From Spirosoma luteum DSM 19990 (GTDB lineage: Bacteria > Bacteroidota > Bacteroidia > Cytophagales > Spirosomataceae), in NCBI RefSeq assembly GCF_000374065.1, contig NZ_KB893266.1:26914-71136 (forward strand): 44,223 nucleotides of DNA, written 5' to 3'. Each line of letters begins with the position of its first letter. Position 1 is the stretch's first letter. Below the pieces are notes generated by a model. That model was not told the origin of the DNA. It worked only from the letters and a program-made list of their open reading frames with translations, and did no database searches. Below are positions 17,714 to 26,864 of this stretch, one piece after another. A program made the position numbers and the translations under genes.

Positions 17714-19015
17714 TCATCGCTCCGGCGACCCGGTCATCATTACCAGCAGGCTTTCTTCATTCGCCTGGATAACCTGGTCGATCAGGTCGTCGGTCAGGGC
17801 AATGGACGTGAACAGGCTCTCGAACTGTGACGGTGCCAGGTATACGCCCCGCTCGAGCATGGCGTGAAAATAGCGGCCAAACGCAGCCACGTCACACGAC
17901 TTGGCATCCGAAAAATTCGCCACCGGCCGCTCGGTCATGAACAGCGTAAACATGGAGCCGAGCTGATTGATGGTGTAAGGCAAACCGGCCTTCTGCAAAC
18001 CGGCCTTAAAACCCGTTGTCAGCTTCTCACCAATGGCGTCCAGCCGGGTGTACACCTCCGGATGCTCATTCAGGTGGTGCAGCATAGCCAACCCCGCCGA
18101 CATGGCAATCGGATTACCCGACAGCGTACCCGCCTGATAAACCGGCCCGGCGGGAGCCACCAGCTGCATAATATCAGCGCGACCACCGTAGGCCCCCACC
18201 GGCATCCCTCCGCCAATAATTTTACCCAGGGTAGTCAGGTCAGGTTTAATACCGAATCGTTCCTGCGCTCCGCCTTTAGCCAGCCGGAACCCCGTCATCA
18301 CTTCGTCGAAAATCAGAACTACGCCGTGCTGGTCGCACAGGGTACGAACTCCTTCCAGAAAACCCGGTTCGGGCAATACGCATCCCATATTACCCACTAC
18401 GGGCTCCAGAATGATTGCCGCTACCTGATTGTGGTTATTCGCCAGTAACGTCTCTACGGCCGCCAGGTCATTGAAGGGGGCCGTCAGCGTATCGGCCGCC
18501 GTCGCTTTGGTCACGCCGGGGCTATCGGGAATACCCATCGTCATGGCACCACTGCCAGCCGCAATCAGAAACGAGTCGCCGTGGCCGTGGTAACACCCTT
18601 CAAATTTGATGAGTTTATCGCGGTTCGTAAACCCACGGGCCACCCGGATGGCAGCCATCGTAGCCTCGGTACCGGAATTGACCATCCGAACCTGCTCAAT
18701 GGAGGGGACCATGTTCGTTATCAGTTCGGCCATCTCTACCTCTTTCCGGGTGGGAGCGCCGAACGAGAACGAATGCTGGATGGCATCCCGAACCGCTTTT
18801 TCGACGGGTTCGAAGGCATGCCCCAAAATCATGGGACCCCAAGAATTGATCAGTTCGATGTACTGCCGTCCATCCTCGTCGTAGAGGTAAGGCCCTTTGG
18901 CTGATTTAATAAAAAGGGGCGTACCACCCACGGATCGAAACGCCCGAACCGGTGAGTTTACCCCACCGGGAATCAGGGTTTTTGCTTTCTCAAATAACTG
19001 TTCGCTCGTTGTCAT
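17714..19015 (-). CDS. hemL: Glutamate-1-semialdehyde 2,1-aminomutase
   Basis: A 433-residue PLP enzyme that converts glutamate-1-semialdehyde to 5-aminolevulinate in the C5 tetrapyrrole (heme) pathway. The catalytic Lys265 lies in TTLGKIIGGG. Other landmarks are IPGGVNSPVRAF, the PLP-phosphate segment NSGTEATMAAIRVAR, FEGCYHGHGDSFL and FDEVMTGFRL. The length is normal. The last codons (MTGSPER then stop) are encoded by an 18-base sequence also present near 15905, so the C-terminal tail may come from repeat DNA. The start codon is separated from the preceding gene only by inverted repeat A. Confidence 0.96.
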   Translation of the reverse strand: MTTSEQLFEKAKTLIPGGVNSPVRAFRSVGGTPLFIKSAKGPYLYDEDGRQYIELINSWGPMILGHAFEPVEKAVRDAIQHSFSFGAPTRKEVEMAELITNMVPSIEQVRMVNSGTEATMAAIRVARGFTNRDKLIKFEGCYHGHGDSFLIAAGSGAMTMGIPDSPGVTKATAADTLTAPFNDLAAVETLLANNHNQVAAIILEPVVGNMGCVLPEPGFLEGVRTLCDQHGVVLIFDEVMTGFRLAKGGAQERFGIKPDLTTLGKIIGGGMPVGAYGGRADIMQLVAPAGPVYQAGTLSGNPIAMSAGLAMLHHLNEHPEVYTRLDAIGEKLTTGFKAGLQKAGLPYTINQLGSMFTLFMTERPVANFSDAKSCDVAAFGRYFHAMLERGVYLAPSQFESLFTSIALTDDLIDQVIQANEESLLVMMTGSPER

Positions 19016-19100
19016 TTTAGAATGAGCGAATGAGCCAATGAGTGAATAAACGAATAACTTTTGCGTCAGCTATTCGCTCATTCGCTCATTCACTCATTCG
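19016..19100. repeat. Intergenic inverted repeat A with GCTGACGC centre
   Basis: The element fills the whole interval between the stop of the LpoA-like gene and the hemL start. The arms are imperfect mirror copies of an eight-base unit (CATTCGCT and CATTCACT on the right, AATGAGCG on the left). They surround CTTTTGCGTCAGC; GCGTCAGC lies at 19063-19070. Confidence 0.8.
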
Positions 19101-20891
19101 CTAATTAATTTTCACCAGCCGCCCGTCCTCGTACTTTACGATGGGAACGACCTGGTTTTCGTTGGATTGTGTGTAATCGAAACCCGACAGCAGATAATCG
19201 TCGGTATCCGAGCGCAACGCGGCATGGTTACCGGGCTGTAGACCGTTTCTAGCCAGTTGACGGCCAAAGAAAAGCATCATGTCGTACCCCTCACTGGCAA
19301 AAACGGAGGGGATAGTATGGCGCTTTTCCAGGTACTGCTCCTCAAACTCAACGACCGGCTCACGGGATGTATCGATAAAGTCGGGGTAGACCAGATACAA
19401 ATCCCGCCGGGTAAAGGTGTTCGCTGAGTTCCGGTAGAAGTCAAAAGCCGAGGCCGTAGCAATAAGGGGACCGGTTACTTTCCGACGGCTCAGGGCATCC
19501 AGCATCCGGACGCCATCGTTTTCATTACTGCTGGCAAAGAAGATATGCCCCAGACTACTGGGAACCGCAGGCGTAGTTGAACTAACCAGCAGGGTTTTGC
19601 TGCCGGGAGCAGTAAGGAACATCGCATCCGCCATCGACTGTGCGTTACCGCTTACTTTTTTAAAGTCGACAACCTGATACCGTTGCTGCCGAATTTCATC
19701 CAGATACGCCTGTGCCAGTAATGAATCCTTACGGGATGTCCCAAAATAAATGGCTACTTTACGGCTGCCACCCAGTTTGCCGGCTTGTTCGGCCGCTTTC
19801 CGGGCCTGCTGGTTCAGGGAAGGTTGCGCCAGGTACGACATGGGTTGATTCATGACCAGTTCGCTACTGGTAGCCATTGGGTTCAGGAGCAAGATACCGT
19901 TCTGATTGGCATAGGCCGAAGCAATCCGGTTTGGCTCGACGTACAATGGCCCGATAATGAGATCCGTCTGGGCAAACGCCGGGCTATTGACTACTTCGAG
20001 GGCTCTGTTGGGGTCATTGTCCAGATCATAGGCGAACAGGTTGACCGTAATGCCTTCCTCCTGCAACTTAGCCTTAGCCATTTTAATCCCGTTGTACAGA
20101 TCGTACGCGTACTGGTTCGAGCGCCCGCGTTTGTCATTCTCGAAACCGTCCAGCCGAAACGGAAACATCACGGCTACATTATAATACCCTTTTGGGCGGT
20201 TAGTACGAGCGGGTACAGTGGGGGGCATTGATGGGCGATTGGGCGCCCCAGCGGTACTGGCTGTTGCCTGCGTTGTGGCAGTAGCTACGCCCGGCACCCC
20301 AAACCGGTTGGTCAACCGGTCCGACAGTTCCAGGTCGTCTTTGTCGCTGGATTTCCGTTGGATCAGCTCAATCAGCGTCAGGCCAATCGTCCGATTGCTC
20401 GGGTAGGCTTTGTTTAGCTTCTTCAACTGGTCCAGGTCAGTAATACGCGGAATGAAATGCTGTTCGAGTTTCGACAGTAAGGGCAATAGCCTCGAATCAC
20501 TGACCAGCTGACTCACCTTCAGCGCTTCTTCGTACTGACCCAGTTCCATGTAACTGGCAGCCAGCAGATAACGGGCTTCGTCCATCTTGCGCCAGTCGGG
20601 GAATACCTCCATCAGTTGCAGGAGCATCAGCCGGGCCTGACTGATATTCTTTTGCCGAAAGGCGGCCAGTGCGTAGTAATAGCTGGCGTAGGGAGCCAGC
20701 GGCCCGCGCTGGAGGATAATTGCGTTCAGATCCGTTTTGGCCCGTTCGTAATCACCCGCCTGCACCAGCCTGACGGCCGTATTATACCGCTTCTGGGCAT
20801 CGGGCGCAATTTGAGCCGTTGCTACCTGGGCCATCAACCACAAAAGCAGATAGACACCCCCTCTCTTATACCAACACGATTTAATCGTCAT
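19101..20891 (-). CDS. LpoA-like TPR plus type-1 periplasmic-binding-fold protein
   Basis: A 596-residue exported protein. ATG 20891 gives a signal peptide (LLLWLMAQVATA-Q). Residues about 25-200 are TPR-like helices (RLVQAGDYERAKTDLNAIIL, YLLAASYMELGQYEEALKV). After a Pro/Thr/Ala linker, residues about 240-590 form a type-1 solute-binding fold of the LivK type: YYNVAVMFPFRLDGF, LYNGIKMAKAKLQEEGI, DLIIGPLYVEPNRIASAYA and SYLAQPSLNQQARKAAE. This order matches LpoA, the outer-membrane activator of penicillin-binding protein 1A, more than an ABC transporter component, and no transporter genes are near. A lipobox is not evident, unlike E. coli LpoA. Amino-acid binding is the alternative. Confidence 0.7.
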   Translation of the reverse strand: MTIKSCWYKRGGVYLLLWLMAQVATAQIAPDAQKRYNTAVRLVQAGDYERAKTDLNAIILQRGPLAPYASYYYALAAFRQKNISQARLMLLQLMEVFPDWRKMDEARYLLAASYMELGQYEEALKVSQLVSDSRLLPLLSKLEQHFIPRITDLDQLKKLNKAYPSNRTIGLTLIELIQRKSSDKDDLELSDRLTNRFGVPGVATATTQATASTAGAPNRPSMPPTVPARTNRPKGYYNVAVMFPFRLDGFENDKRGRSNQYAYDLYNGIKMAKAKLQEEGITVNLFAYDLDNDPNRALEVVNSPAFAQTDLIIGPLYVEPNRIASAYANQNGILLLNPMATSSELVMNQPMSYLAQPSLNQQARKAAEQAGKLGGSRKVAIYFGTSRKDSLLAQAYLDEIRQQRYQVVDFKKVSGNAQSMADAMFLTAPGSKTLLVSSTTPAVPSSLGHIFFASSNENDGVRMLDALSRRKVTGPLIATASAFDFYRNSANTFTRRDLYLVYPDFIDTSREPVVEFEEQYLEKRHTIPSVFASEGYDMMLFFGRQLARNGLQPGNHAALRSDTDDYLLSGFDYTQSNENQVVPIVKYEDGRLVKIN

Positions 20892-20910
20892 GTTCCATTT
20901 GCCCATACAG

Positions 20911-20936
20911 GAAAGCAACGCCATCGCGTTGCTTTC
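20911..20936. terminator. 11-bp hairpin between yidC and the LpoA-like gene
   Basis: The perfect arms GAAAGCAACGC and GCGTTGCTTTC surround a 4-base loop (CATC). The hairpin lies between the yidC stop and the downstream start. It lacks a T-run, so it may slow rather than end transcription. Confidence 0.5.
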
Positions 20937-20996
20937 TGTTAACAAAAATGCACTAAATTTATATCCCTGGCACTGCGTATTATTACTCAGTAGGGC

Positions 20997-22865
20997 TTAT
21001 GACTTTTTCGACTTTGCTTTCCGCTGGGCTTCGTCGGCTTTCTTGCGGGCGTCCTCGGCGGCTGCCAGTTGCTTTTGCAACAGGGCCTGAAACCCACCCG
21101 GCTTTTTCCCTTCGCCGGCTGCGTTTTTCCGCCTGTTTTCGTCCAGCACGGCCTTGATCTTATCTTCATCCACAAACCGGCGGATAAGCTGTTGCTGCGC
21201 AATGGTTACTACGTTCGAAACGAAGTAGTAAAACGTCAGACCGGCTGGATAGGAGTTCAGAACGAACATAAACATCAGCGGGAATACGTAACTCATGGCC
21301 TTCATGTTCACCGGCCCCGGCTGCGTGGGTGTTGTCTGATTATTATAATAGGCGTAGGCAATGGAGGAAGCGGTCATCAACACGGTAAATAAACTCAGGT
21401 GGCTCCCGATGAAGGGGATAGCCGGAAATTTAATGAACGCATCGTAGGTGGAGAGGTCACTAGCCCACAAAAACGGTTTCTGCCGCAGCTCGATCAGGTT
21501 CGGAAACAGCATAAACAGCGCGAACAGAATGGGCATGGTAGCCACCACTGGCACACAGCCACTCAGCGGACTAACGCCTACCTCCTGATACAGCTTCATC
21601 TGCTCGGCCTGCTGCTTGGTCATATCATCGCCCACGCGTTCCTTCATCTCGTTCAGTTCTGGCTGTAATACCCGCATTTTAGCCATACTGACGTATGATT
21701 TGTAGGTTAACGGTGTTAGAATAAGCTTTACGAACACAACCAGGGCAATAATCAGCAATCCGTAGTTCGAAATAAATTTCTCCAGGAAGTTGAAAACCGG
21801 CACAAAGAAGTACTTGTTGATGGGCTTCAGTACGGAGTAACCCAGGTACACATTCCGGTCAAATTCCGGGGCTACGCTGCCCAGCCGCTGAAAATCGTTG
21901 GGGCCAAAATAAAAGGAATACTGGCCTTTGCCCGCTTTTACATCCGCCATCGACAGGGTTACGTCCGCCGTAGCCGTTTTCACCACACTTTTGTCGGCGG
22001 GGTTGACCATTGTTTTGAACTCCGCCGTGGGCAAGGGTGCATTCTTGGCCACAAAGCCGGACAGGAAGTACTTGTGCTTAATGGTAAACCACCGAACGGG
22101 CTGCTCGGCTTTAACATCATCATTGGCTTCCCCTTCCTTCAGGTTCTCAAAACTTTCGTCGGCCGTGAGAAAATTGATGGTAGCCGCCTGGCGGTTATTG
22201 GTCAGATCGTTTTCATACTGCTGCATCTCATCCACCCAGTAGAATCGGATGTTATCATTGGTAACCGTATTATTCAGTCCATTCAGCTTCAGTCCATAAT
22301 CCAGCACGTAGCCGTCAACCGGCATGGTATACACCTGCTCTACTGACTGACCGGGGGCTATCTCGGCCCGGAACGTAATTTGCTGGGGCTGTCCGGCTAC
22401 GGTACCGCTTTGGGCCGTCGTTTGGTAATACAGTTTGCGTAAATCGACTTTCCCACCATTGGTAGGCAAATCCAGCCCGGTCCGGCTGCTTTTCGGGTCA
22501 ATGAGGACCAGCGGTTTATTGTCGTATGTTTTGTAGTTTTTCAGGACTACTTTCGTCACCTGCCCGCCCAAGGTGCTAAACGTTACGCTAACATCTTTGT
22601 TCTCGACCACGATGTCGCGGGTTTCCCCGGATGCGACGGCGGCAAAATCACCAAATCTGGCTTTAACAGCGGCCGAGTCGAGCGGCTGATCCGCTTTTAC
22701 CGTGACGGCGGCTGGTGGAGTTATCTGCGTTTTTTGGGTGACCTGTGCGCCGGACTTTGCCGGATCGGGCGAATCCACGCCTGGCGCAGGTTTTGGTACC
22801 AGAAGCTGGTAGCCAACCAGCATTGCCATAATCAGAACAATGCCGATAAGTTGATTACGATCCAT
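20997..22865 (-). CDS. yidC: Membrane protein insertase YidC
   Basis: A 622-residue inner-membrane insertase that helps fold and insert membrane proteins with or without SecYEG. The N-terminal anchor is MDRNQLIGIVLIMAMLVGYQ. A long periplasmic beta domain follows (about residues 60-350). The conserved core has five spans including ISNYGLLIIALVVFVKLILT, LSGCVPVVATMPILFALFML and LNSYPAGLTFYYFVSNVVTI. The C-terminal tail is very Lys-rich (RKKADEAQRKAKSKKS), which in this family can aid ribosome contact. The length fits Bacteroidota YidC. Inverted repeat D separates it from pyrG upstream. Confidence 0.96.
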   Translation of the reverse strand: MDRNQLIGIVLIMAMLVGYQLLVPKPAPGVDSPDPAKSGAQVTQKTQITPPAAVTVKADQPLDSAAVKARFGDFAAVASGETRDIVVENKDVSVTFSTLGGQVTKVVLKNYKTYDNKPLVLIDPKSSRTGLDLPTNGGKVDLRKLYYQTTAQSGTVAGQPQQITFRAEIAPGQSVEQVYTMPVDGYVLDYGLKLNGLNNTVTNDNIRFYWVDEMQQYENDLTNNRQAATINFLTADESFENLKEGEANDDVKAEQPVRWFTIKHKYFLSGFVAKNAPLPTAEFKTMVNPADKSVVKTATADVTLSMADVKAGKGQYSFYFGPNDFQRLGSVAPEFDRNVYLGYSVLKPINKYFFVPVFNFLEKFISNYGLLIIALVVFVKLILTPLTYKSYVSMAKMRVLQPELNEMKERVGDDMTKQQAEQMKLYQEVGVSPLSGCVPVVATMPILFALFMLFPNLIELRQKPFLWASDLSTYDAFIKFPAIPFIGSHLSLFTVLMTASSIAYAYYNNQTTPTQPGPVNMKAMSYVFPLMFMFVLNSYPAGLTFYYFVSNVVTIAQQQLIRRFVDEDKIKAVLDENRRKNAAGEGKKPGGFQALLQKQLAAAEDARKKADEAQRKAKSKKS

Positions 22866-22879
22866 TTTTATAGTTTTCA

Positions 22880-22972
22880 GTTCACGGTGTATTGTTTGCG
22901 GTCTATGACTGGCTGACGCAGTAGCTATTGGTGCGTCGGCCAGTCATAGACCACAAACGATAAACCGTAAAC
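22880..22972. repeat. Intergenic inverted repeat D with GCTGACGC centre
   Basis: Two 41-base arms (22880-22920 and 22932-22972) match at 36 of 41 positions around an 11-nt loop. The inner arms are GGCTGACGCA and TGCGTCGGCC. The outer right arm ends AAACCGTAAACCATGT, which is also the end of element E. It lies between the pyrG stop and the yidC start. Confidence 0.9.
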
Positions 22973-23006
22973 CATGTATGCTGCAAATTTACGCCAATCC
23001 GGTCGG

Positions 23007-24704
23007 TTAATCAACCGCGTCGGCGGTTTCTACAGGAACGGCGGTTCTACCGGCAGGCTCCATTCGTTTTTGCTGACTATAGGCGAGGGCCGCTTTCACG
23101 AAGTGAACAAATAGTGGATGCGGATTCAATACCGTACTTTTCAGTTCGGGATGGAACTGCACGCCCACGTACCACGGGTGAATTTCCCGGGCTAACTCCA
23201 CAATTTCAACCAGCCCCGTTTCGGGGTTAATGCCGGTTGGCCGGAGCCCTGCTTTTTCAAACGCAGTGGTGTACTCATTGTTAAATTCGTACCGGTGCCG
23301 GTGCCGTTCGCTGATCTGGGCCTGCCCGTAAATCTGGTGGGCCAGTGAATCCCGCTTGAGTTTACAGGTATAAGCCCCCAGCCGCATAGTCCCCCCTTTG
23401 TCGGTAATAGTTTTCTGATCCTCCATCATGTTGATGACCGGGTTGGGCGTTTGCGGCTCCATTTCCGTTGAATGGGCATCGTCAATGCCCATGGCATTGC
23501 GCGCGTATTCGATGACGGCCATCTGCATACCCAGACAGATACCCAGGAACGGAATCCCCTGTTCCCGCGTATAGCGCACCGCATTAATCTTTCCATCAAT
23601 GCCCCGCTCCCCAAAGCCGGGTGCTACCAGTACGCCGTCTAACTGGCTCAGCACAGTGGCACAGTGGTGCTCATCCACCAGTGTTTCGGATTGAATCCAC
23701 TCCAGTTCCACTTTACATTCATTGGTGGCTCCCGCGTGGATAAAGGATTCGGCAATCGACTTATAGGCATCGTGCAATTCGACATACTTACCCACCAGCC
23801 CAATACGAACCACATCGCCCGGACTTTTCAGCCGTCCCAGAAAACTTTTCCAGATATCCAGATCGGCATCTTTGTCATTGTAGATGTCCAGCATGTACAA
23901 CGCCCGCTGATCGAGTCGCTCCTTCTGCATGAGCAGGGGAACATCATAAATCGTTTCGGCATCAATTGCTTCGATCACCGAACTGACCTGTACGTTGCAG
24001 AACAGGGCTATCTTCCGGCGAATTTCCTGCGGCAAAGGGTATTCGGTCCGGCAAACGATAATGTCGGGCTGAACCCCGTTTTCGAGCAACATCCGGACCG
24101 AGTGCTGAGTGGGTTTCGTTTTTAGTTCGCCCGCCGACCGTAGGTAAGGTATCAGCGTGAGGTGGATAACGAGCGTATCTTTTTCACCCAGTTCAAATTT
24201 CAGCTGGCGAACGGCTTCCACAAACGGCAGTGACTCGATATCGCCCACACATCCGCCAATCTCCGTAATGACGATGTCGTACTCACCCGTATCACCCAGC
24301 AACCGGATATTCCGTTTGATTTCATCGGTGATATGGGGCACTACCTGCACGGTTTTACCCAGGAAATCGCCCCGGCGTTCGCGGGTGATAACATTATTGT
24401 AAATGCGCCCGGTGGTGATGTTGTTTGCTTTTGAGGTTGGTCGGTTCAGGAACCGCTCGTAGTGACCCAGATCGAGGTCCGTTTCGGCCCCATCGTCGGT
24501 AACATAGCATTCGCCATGTTCGTACGGATTGAGTGTTCCGGGGTCGATGTTAATGTACGGATCGAATTTCTGGATCGTGACCGTTAACCCCCTGGATTGA
24601 AGAAGTTTGGCTAGAGAAGAGGCAATAATGCCCTTGCCAAGTGATGAAGTTACCCCGCCGGTAACAAAAATATACTTCGCGGATTTAAGTCCCGTAGACG
24701 CCAT
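23007..24704 (-). CDS. pyrG: CTP synthase
   Basis: A 565-residue enzyme that aminates UTP to CTP using ATP and glutamine. The N-terminal synthetase domain begins KYIFVTGGVTSSLGKGI and contains QKFDPYINIDPGTLNPYEHG. The C-terminal class I glutamine amidotransferase domain (about residues 300-545) has nucleophile Cys390 in GICLGMQ and the His-Glu pair in VQFHPELKS. PGFGERG is the oxyanion-side motif. Length and motifs are complete. A TACCTTTA sequence upstream on the minus strand (near 24740) resembles a -7 box. It is the most upstream gene of the pyrG-yidC-LpoA-like-hemL-GT2 run, though hairpins sit at each junction. Confidence 0.97.
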   Translation of the reverse strand: MASTGLKSAKYIFVTGGVTSSLGKGIIASSLAKLLQSRGLTVTIQKFDPYINIDPGTLNPYEHGECYVTDDGAETDLDLGHYERFLNRPTSKANNITTGRIYNNVITRERRGDFLGKTVQVVPHITDEIKRNIRLLGDTGEYDIVITEIGGCVGDIESLPFVEAVRQLKFELGEKDTLVIHLTLIPYLRSAGELKTKPTQHSVRMLLENGVQPDIIVCRTEYPLPQEIRRKIALFCNVQVSSVIEAIDAETIYDVPLLMQKERLDQRALYMLDIYNDKDADLDIWKSFLGRLKSPGDVVRIGLVGKYVELHDAYKSIAESFIHAGATNECKVELEWIQSETLVDEHHCATVLSQLDGVLVAPGFGERGIDGKINAVRYTREQGIPFLGICLGMQMAVIEYARNAMGIDDAHSTEMEPQTPNPVINMMEDQKTITDKGGTMRLGAYTCKLKRDSLAHQIYGQAQISERHRHRYEFNNEYTTAFEKAGLRPTGINPETGLVEIVELAREIHPWYVGVQFHPELKSTVLNPHPLFVHFVKAALAYSQQKRMEPAGRTAVPVETADAVD

Positions 24705-24900
24705 GATTAAACCTGTTTTAGGTCGTTACGGGATATAAAGGTAGATGAAAAATGGACGAAAGGAAAACATTAATCCGGAAAAAATGAGGGTTTTCCCGGT
24801 AAACCAATGGCCATCAGTCAACTGAACAATGATCGGGCATCACCATCAAAACCTACGAGGCATCAACCGTACCGATTGACACCGAAAATGTTTCAAAACG

Positions 24901-25392
24901 ATGAGAGTGCCCATTTGCCTTCTTCTGCTGATCAATTGTCTCGTAGGGTGTAAAAATTTCGACTGTATCATAAAAGGCTGGGCAGCAAAACGGATTCTTC
25001 ACAGATGGTCGCCAGCAAACAGCCTAAACAACTAAATCAGGATGCCTTTTTCGGCTACATTCCCAAACCAGCAGCTACGTTTACCAATCTGACTTTATCG
25101 CGCGTTGTTAGTGGAAAAAAAGTAGTTGTTTATATACAAAATCCAGTCGTCGACGTACGCTGGATAAAAGTCAAACAACATCCCAATGATCCTGATTATA
25201 GCTGCTATGCCGTAACGCATACGCTAACAATAACCGATGATGATTTAAATTAGCCCGACCGTATGGACCCAAACGTTTGCTCAGCTAACCATGAACAGTG
25301 TGAAGCGTGGCATTCAGCTCGTCGAACCAGGACAGGGGCAAAACCCGTCACTTATAGCAAATTTTGTCGGTTCAGGGCTTAGCTTTACATAA
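24901..25392 (+). pseudogene. Small lipoprotein gene split by two compensating frameshifts
   Basis: ATG 24901 opens a lipoprotein signal (MRVPICLLLLINCLVG with Cys17) that runs into a stop after 44 codons. From about 24987 the protein-like text continues in the previous frame as KTDSSQMVASKQPKQLNQDA, then AFFGYIPKPAATFTN, to a TAG at 25251-25253. Beyond that it resumes in the first frame as SPTVWTQTFAQLTMNSVKRG and ends SLIANFVGSGLSFT at TAA 25390. One missing A in the AAAA run at 24987-24990 and one extra T near 25250 would explain both shifts. Joined, the product is about 164 residues. The family is not recognised. It may be a pseudogene, or the base calls may be wrong at two short homopolymers. 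Confidence 0.6.
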
Positions 25393-25424
25393 TGCTCACT
25401 TATACAACAAGCGATTACGGTTAT

Positions 25425-26042
25425 ATGAGACTCTTAATGAAATCTTTACTTTTAGCTCTACTTTGTATAAAATCAGTTTTTGGGCAAAAGCAATCAGACA
25501 GTTTATTCGTCTTTGTTGGTCAGAAGATCAAGGTTGATAAATTTGAACCGAAGCTGGTTGAAGGTCAAATACGGTTTGATGAAGCATTTAAGGCTAAGTA
25601 TAAAGTAGTTCAGCAGGTATACGGCACCTATCGAAAAAACTCAATTGACTTTGATGCATACGATCACATGGGTACGCCTGCGTTTTCAAAATTTGACAAT
25701 GTGCTGTTGTTTGTATCCAATCACAATGGAAAGTGGTATCATGAAAAGTATCAATATTTCGATGTATATAAAACCAAAGAAGGTAAATGGGCTAGTTGTG
25801 GAGATCCGTACAAATTCGACGGTTACCATCGTAAATCGTTGAAAGCAGTAAAGCTTGAATTTACTGAACGCGTCTCCTTTGATGTAAGCTCCTTAAACGT
25901 TGAACAAATTAAGAAGTGGTATCCTGAACCTTACTTTACCATTAAAGACAGTCGAGCGTATTGCCTGATGGGTGCTTATGTTGATGAGTTGTTTCAAGTA
26001 AAGAAAGAAGGTATCTTGAAAGCAAGAGGCATTTTTGAATGA
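25425..26042 (+). CDS. Secreted protein of unknown function, AT-rich gene
   Basis: About 205 residues with a signal peptide (MKSLLLALLCIKSVFG-Q from ATG 25437, or MRLL from 25425). The frame is open from ATG 25392, which overlaps the stop of the upstream split lipoprotein gene (TAATG) and may indicate coupled translation. The mature protein is rich in Lys, Tyr, Phe and Asp (DNVLLFVSNHNGKWYHEKYQ, CGDPYKFDGYHRKSLKAV), and no domain is recognised. Its base composition is visibly more AT-rich than the flanking housekeeping genes, and it lies on the opposite strand to them, which suggests acquisition by transfer. Together with the split gene it forms a two-gene insert between pyrG and rplT. Confidence 0.6.
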   Translation: MRLLMKSLLLALLCIKSVFGQKQSDSLFVFVGQKIKVDKFEPKLVEGQIRFDEAFKAKYKVVQQVYGTYRKNSIDFDAYDHMGTPAFSKFDNVLLFVSNHNGKWYHEKYQYFDVYKTKEGKWASCGDPYKFDGYHRKSLKAVKLEFTERVSFDVSSLNVEQIKKWYPEPYFTIKDSRAYCLMGAYVDELFQVKKEGILKARGIFE

Positions 26043-26290
26043 GGTATAAATTTGTATAAAACGAATGTTGGCTTCTGTAGCACTTATCCTCAAGACTGAC
26101 TTTAGTCGAACAACATAATCGTAGTTACAGAACGAGTCTGGAAAACGTAAAATTTGAATGCTATCAGTTTAGGTGTATCTTGTTTAGGCCGAAGGCGTAA
26201 AGTGACGGATTTTCCAAAAACGGTGCCATACGAAATGGCAAAATTACCCGCCTAAATAAAAACGTATTTATTTTCAGATGATCGTATGAA
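26043..26290. other. Intergenic region with no supported gene
   Basis: Between the AT-rich secreted-protein gene and the rplT terminator. I see a short hairpin (GCCAT / ATGGC near 26224-26238) and AT-rich sequence, but no coding frame or promoter I would defend. Confidence 0.4.
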
Positions 26291-26297
26291 ACGCAAA

Positions 26298-26320
26298 AAG
26301 CCCGGTATTGAACCGGGCTT
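26298..26320 (-). terminator. Rho-independent terminator of rplT
   Basis: The 9-bp arms AAGCCCGGT and ACCGGGCTT surround a 5-nt loop and are followed on the minus strand by TTT. It begins 22 bases after the rplT stop and ends the translation gene cluster. Confidence 0.85.
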
Positions 26321-26341
26321 CTTATCTACGCTAATCTCTGT

Positions 26342-26686
26342 TTACTTTACCTGCGCCACAACGGCAGCAAATGCCTCCGGGTGGTTCATGGCCAGGTCGG
26401 CCAGAACTTTCCGGTTAAGCGTGATATCTGTTTTATTCAGCGCACCCATAAAGGCCGAATACGAAAGCCCATGCAACCGGGCACCCGCATTAATCCGCTG
26501 AATCCACAACGCACGGAAATCGCGCTTCTTGGCACGACGGTCGCGGTACGCGTAGCCTAATCCTTTCTCGACAGCGTTTTTGGCAACTGTCCAAACATTT
26601 TTACGCCGACCAAAATAACCTTTGGCCAGCTTCATTACTTTTTTCCTGCGCGCCCTTGAGGCAACGTGATTTACGGAACGTGGCAT
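26342..26686 (-). CDS. rplT: 50S ribosomal protein L20
   Basis: A 114-residue ribosomal protein that binds 23S rRNA early in large-subunit assembly. It is complete and typical: [20 protein letters not shown], then [24 protein letters not shown]-rich helices and [20 protein letters not shown]. In many bacteria L20 represses its own operon by binding the rpmI-rplT leader. Here the 178-base gap before it is filled by a repeat and a hairpin instead of the usual short spacer. Confidence 0.97.
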   Translation of the reverse strand: MPRSVNHVASRARRKKVMKLAKGYFGRRKNVWTVAKNAVEKGLGYAYRDRRAKKRDFRALWIQRINAGARLHGLSYSAFMGALNKTDITLNRKVLADLAMNHPEAFAAVVAQVK

Positions 26687-26736
26687 TGTATGCTACTTGT
26701 TTTTTGACGACAGGCGGAAAGGGAGTGTAGCGTGCG

Positions 26737-26800
26737 GAATGAAAAGTATAGAATAAACCAAATCCATTACTTATCATTCTTTATTCTTCATTCTTCATTC
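26737..26800. repeat. Imperfect inverted repeat J between rpmI and rplT
   Basis: The left arm GAATGAAAAGTATAGAATAA and the right arm TTATTCTTCATTCTTCATTC pair partially; the right arm is built from the unit TTCTTCA / TTCATTC. A separate perfect 7-bp hairpin (AGAACGC / GCGTTCT, 26837-26854) lies next to the rpmI stop. No GCTGACGC core is present. Confidence 0.5.
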
Positions 26801-26864
26801 ACTTGAAAAGCCTGGCTTCGGGTGAAACGTGAAACCAGAACGCAACCGCGTTCTTTCTTAGTCC

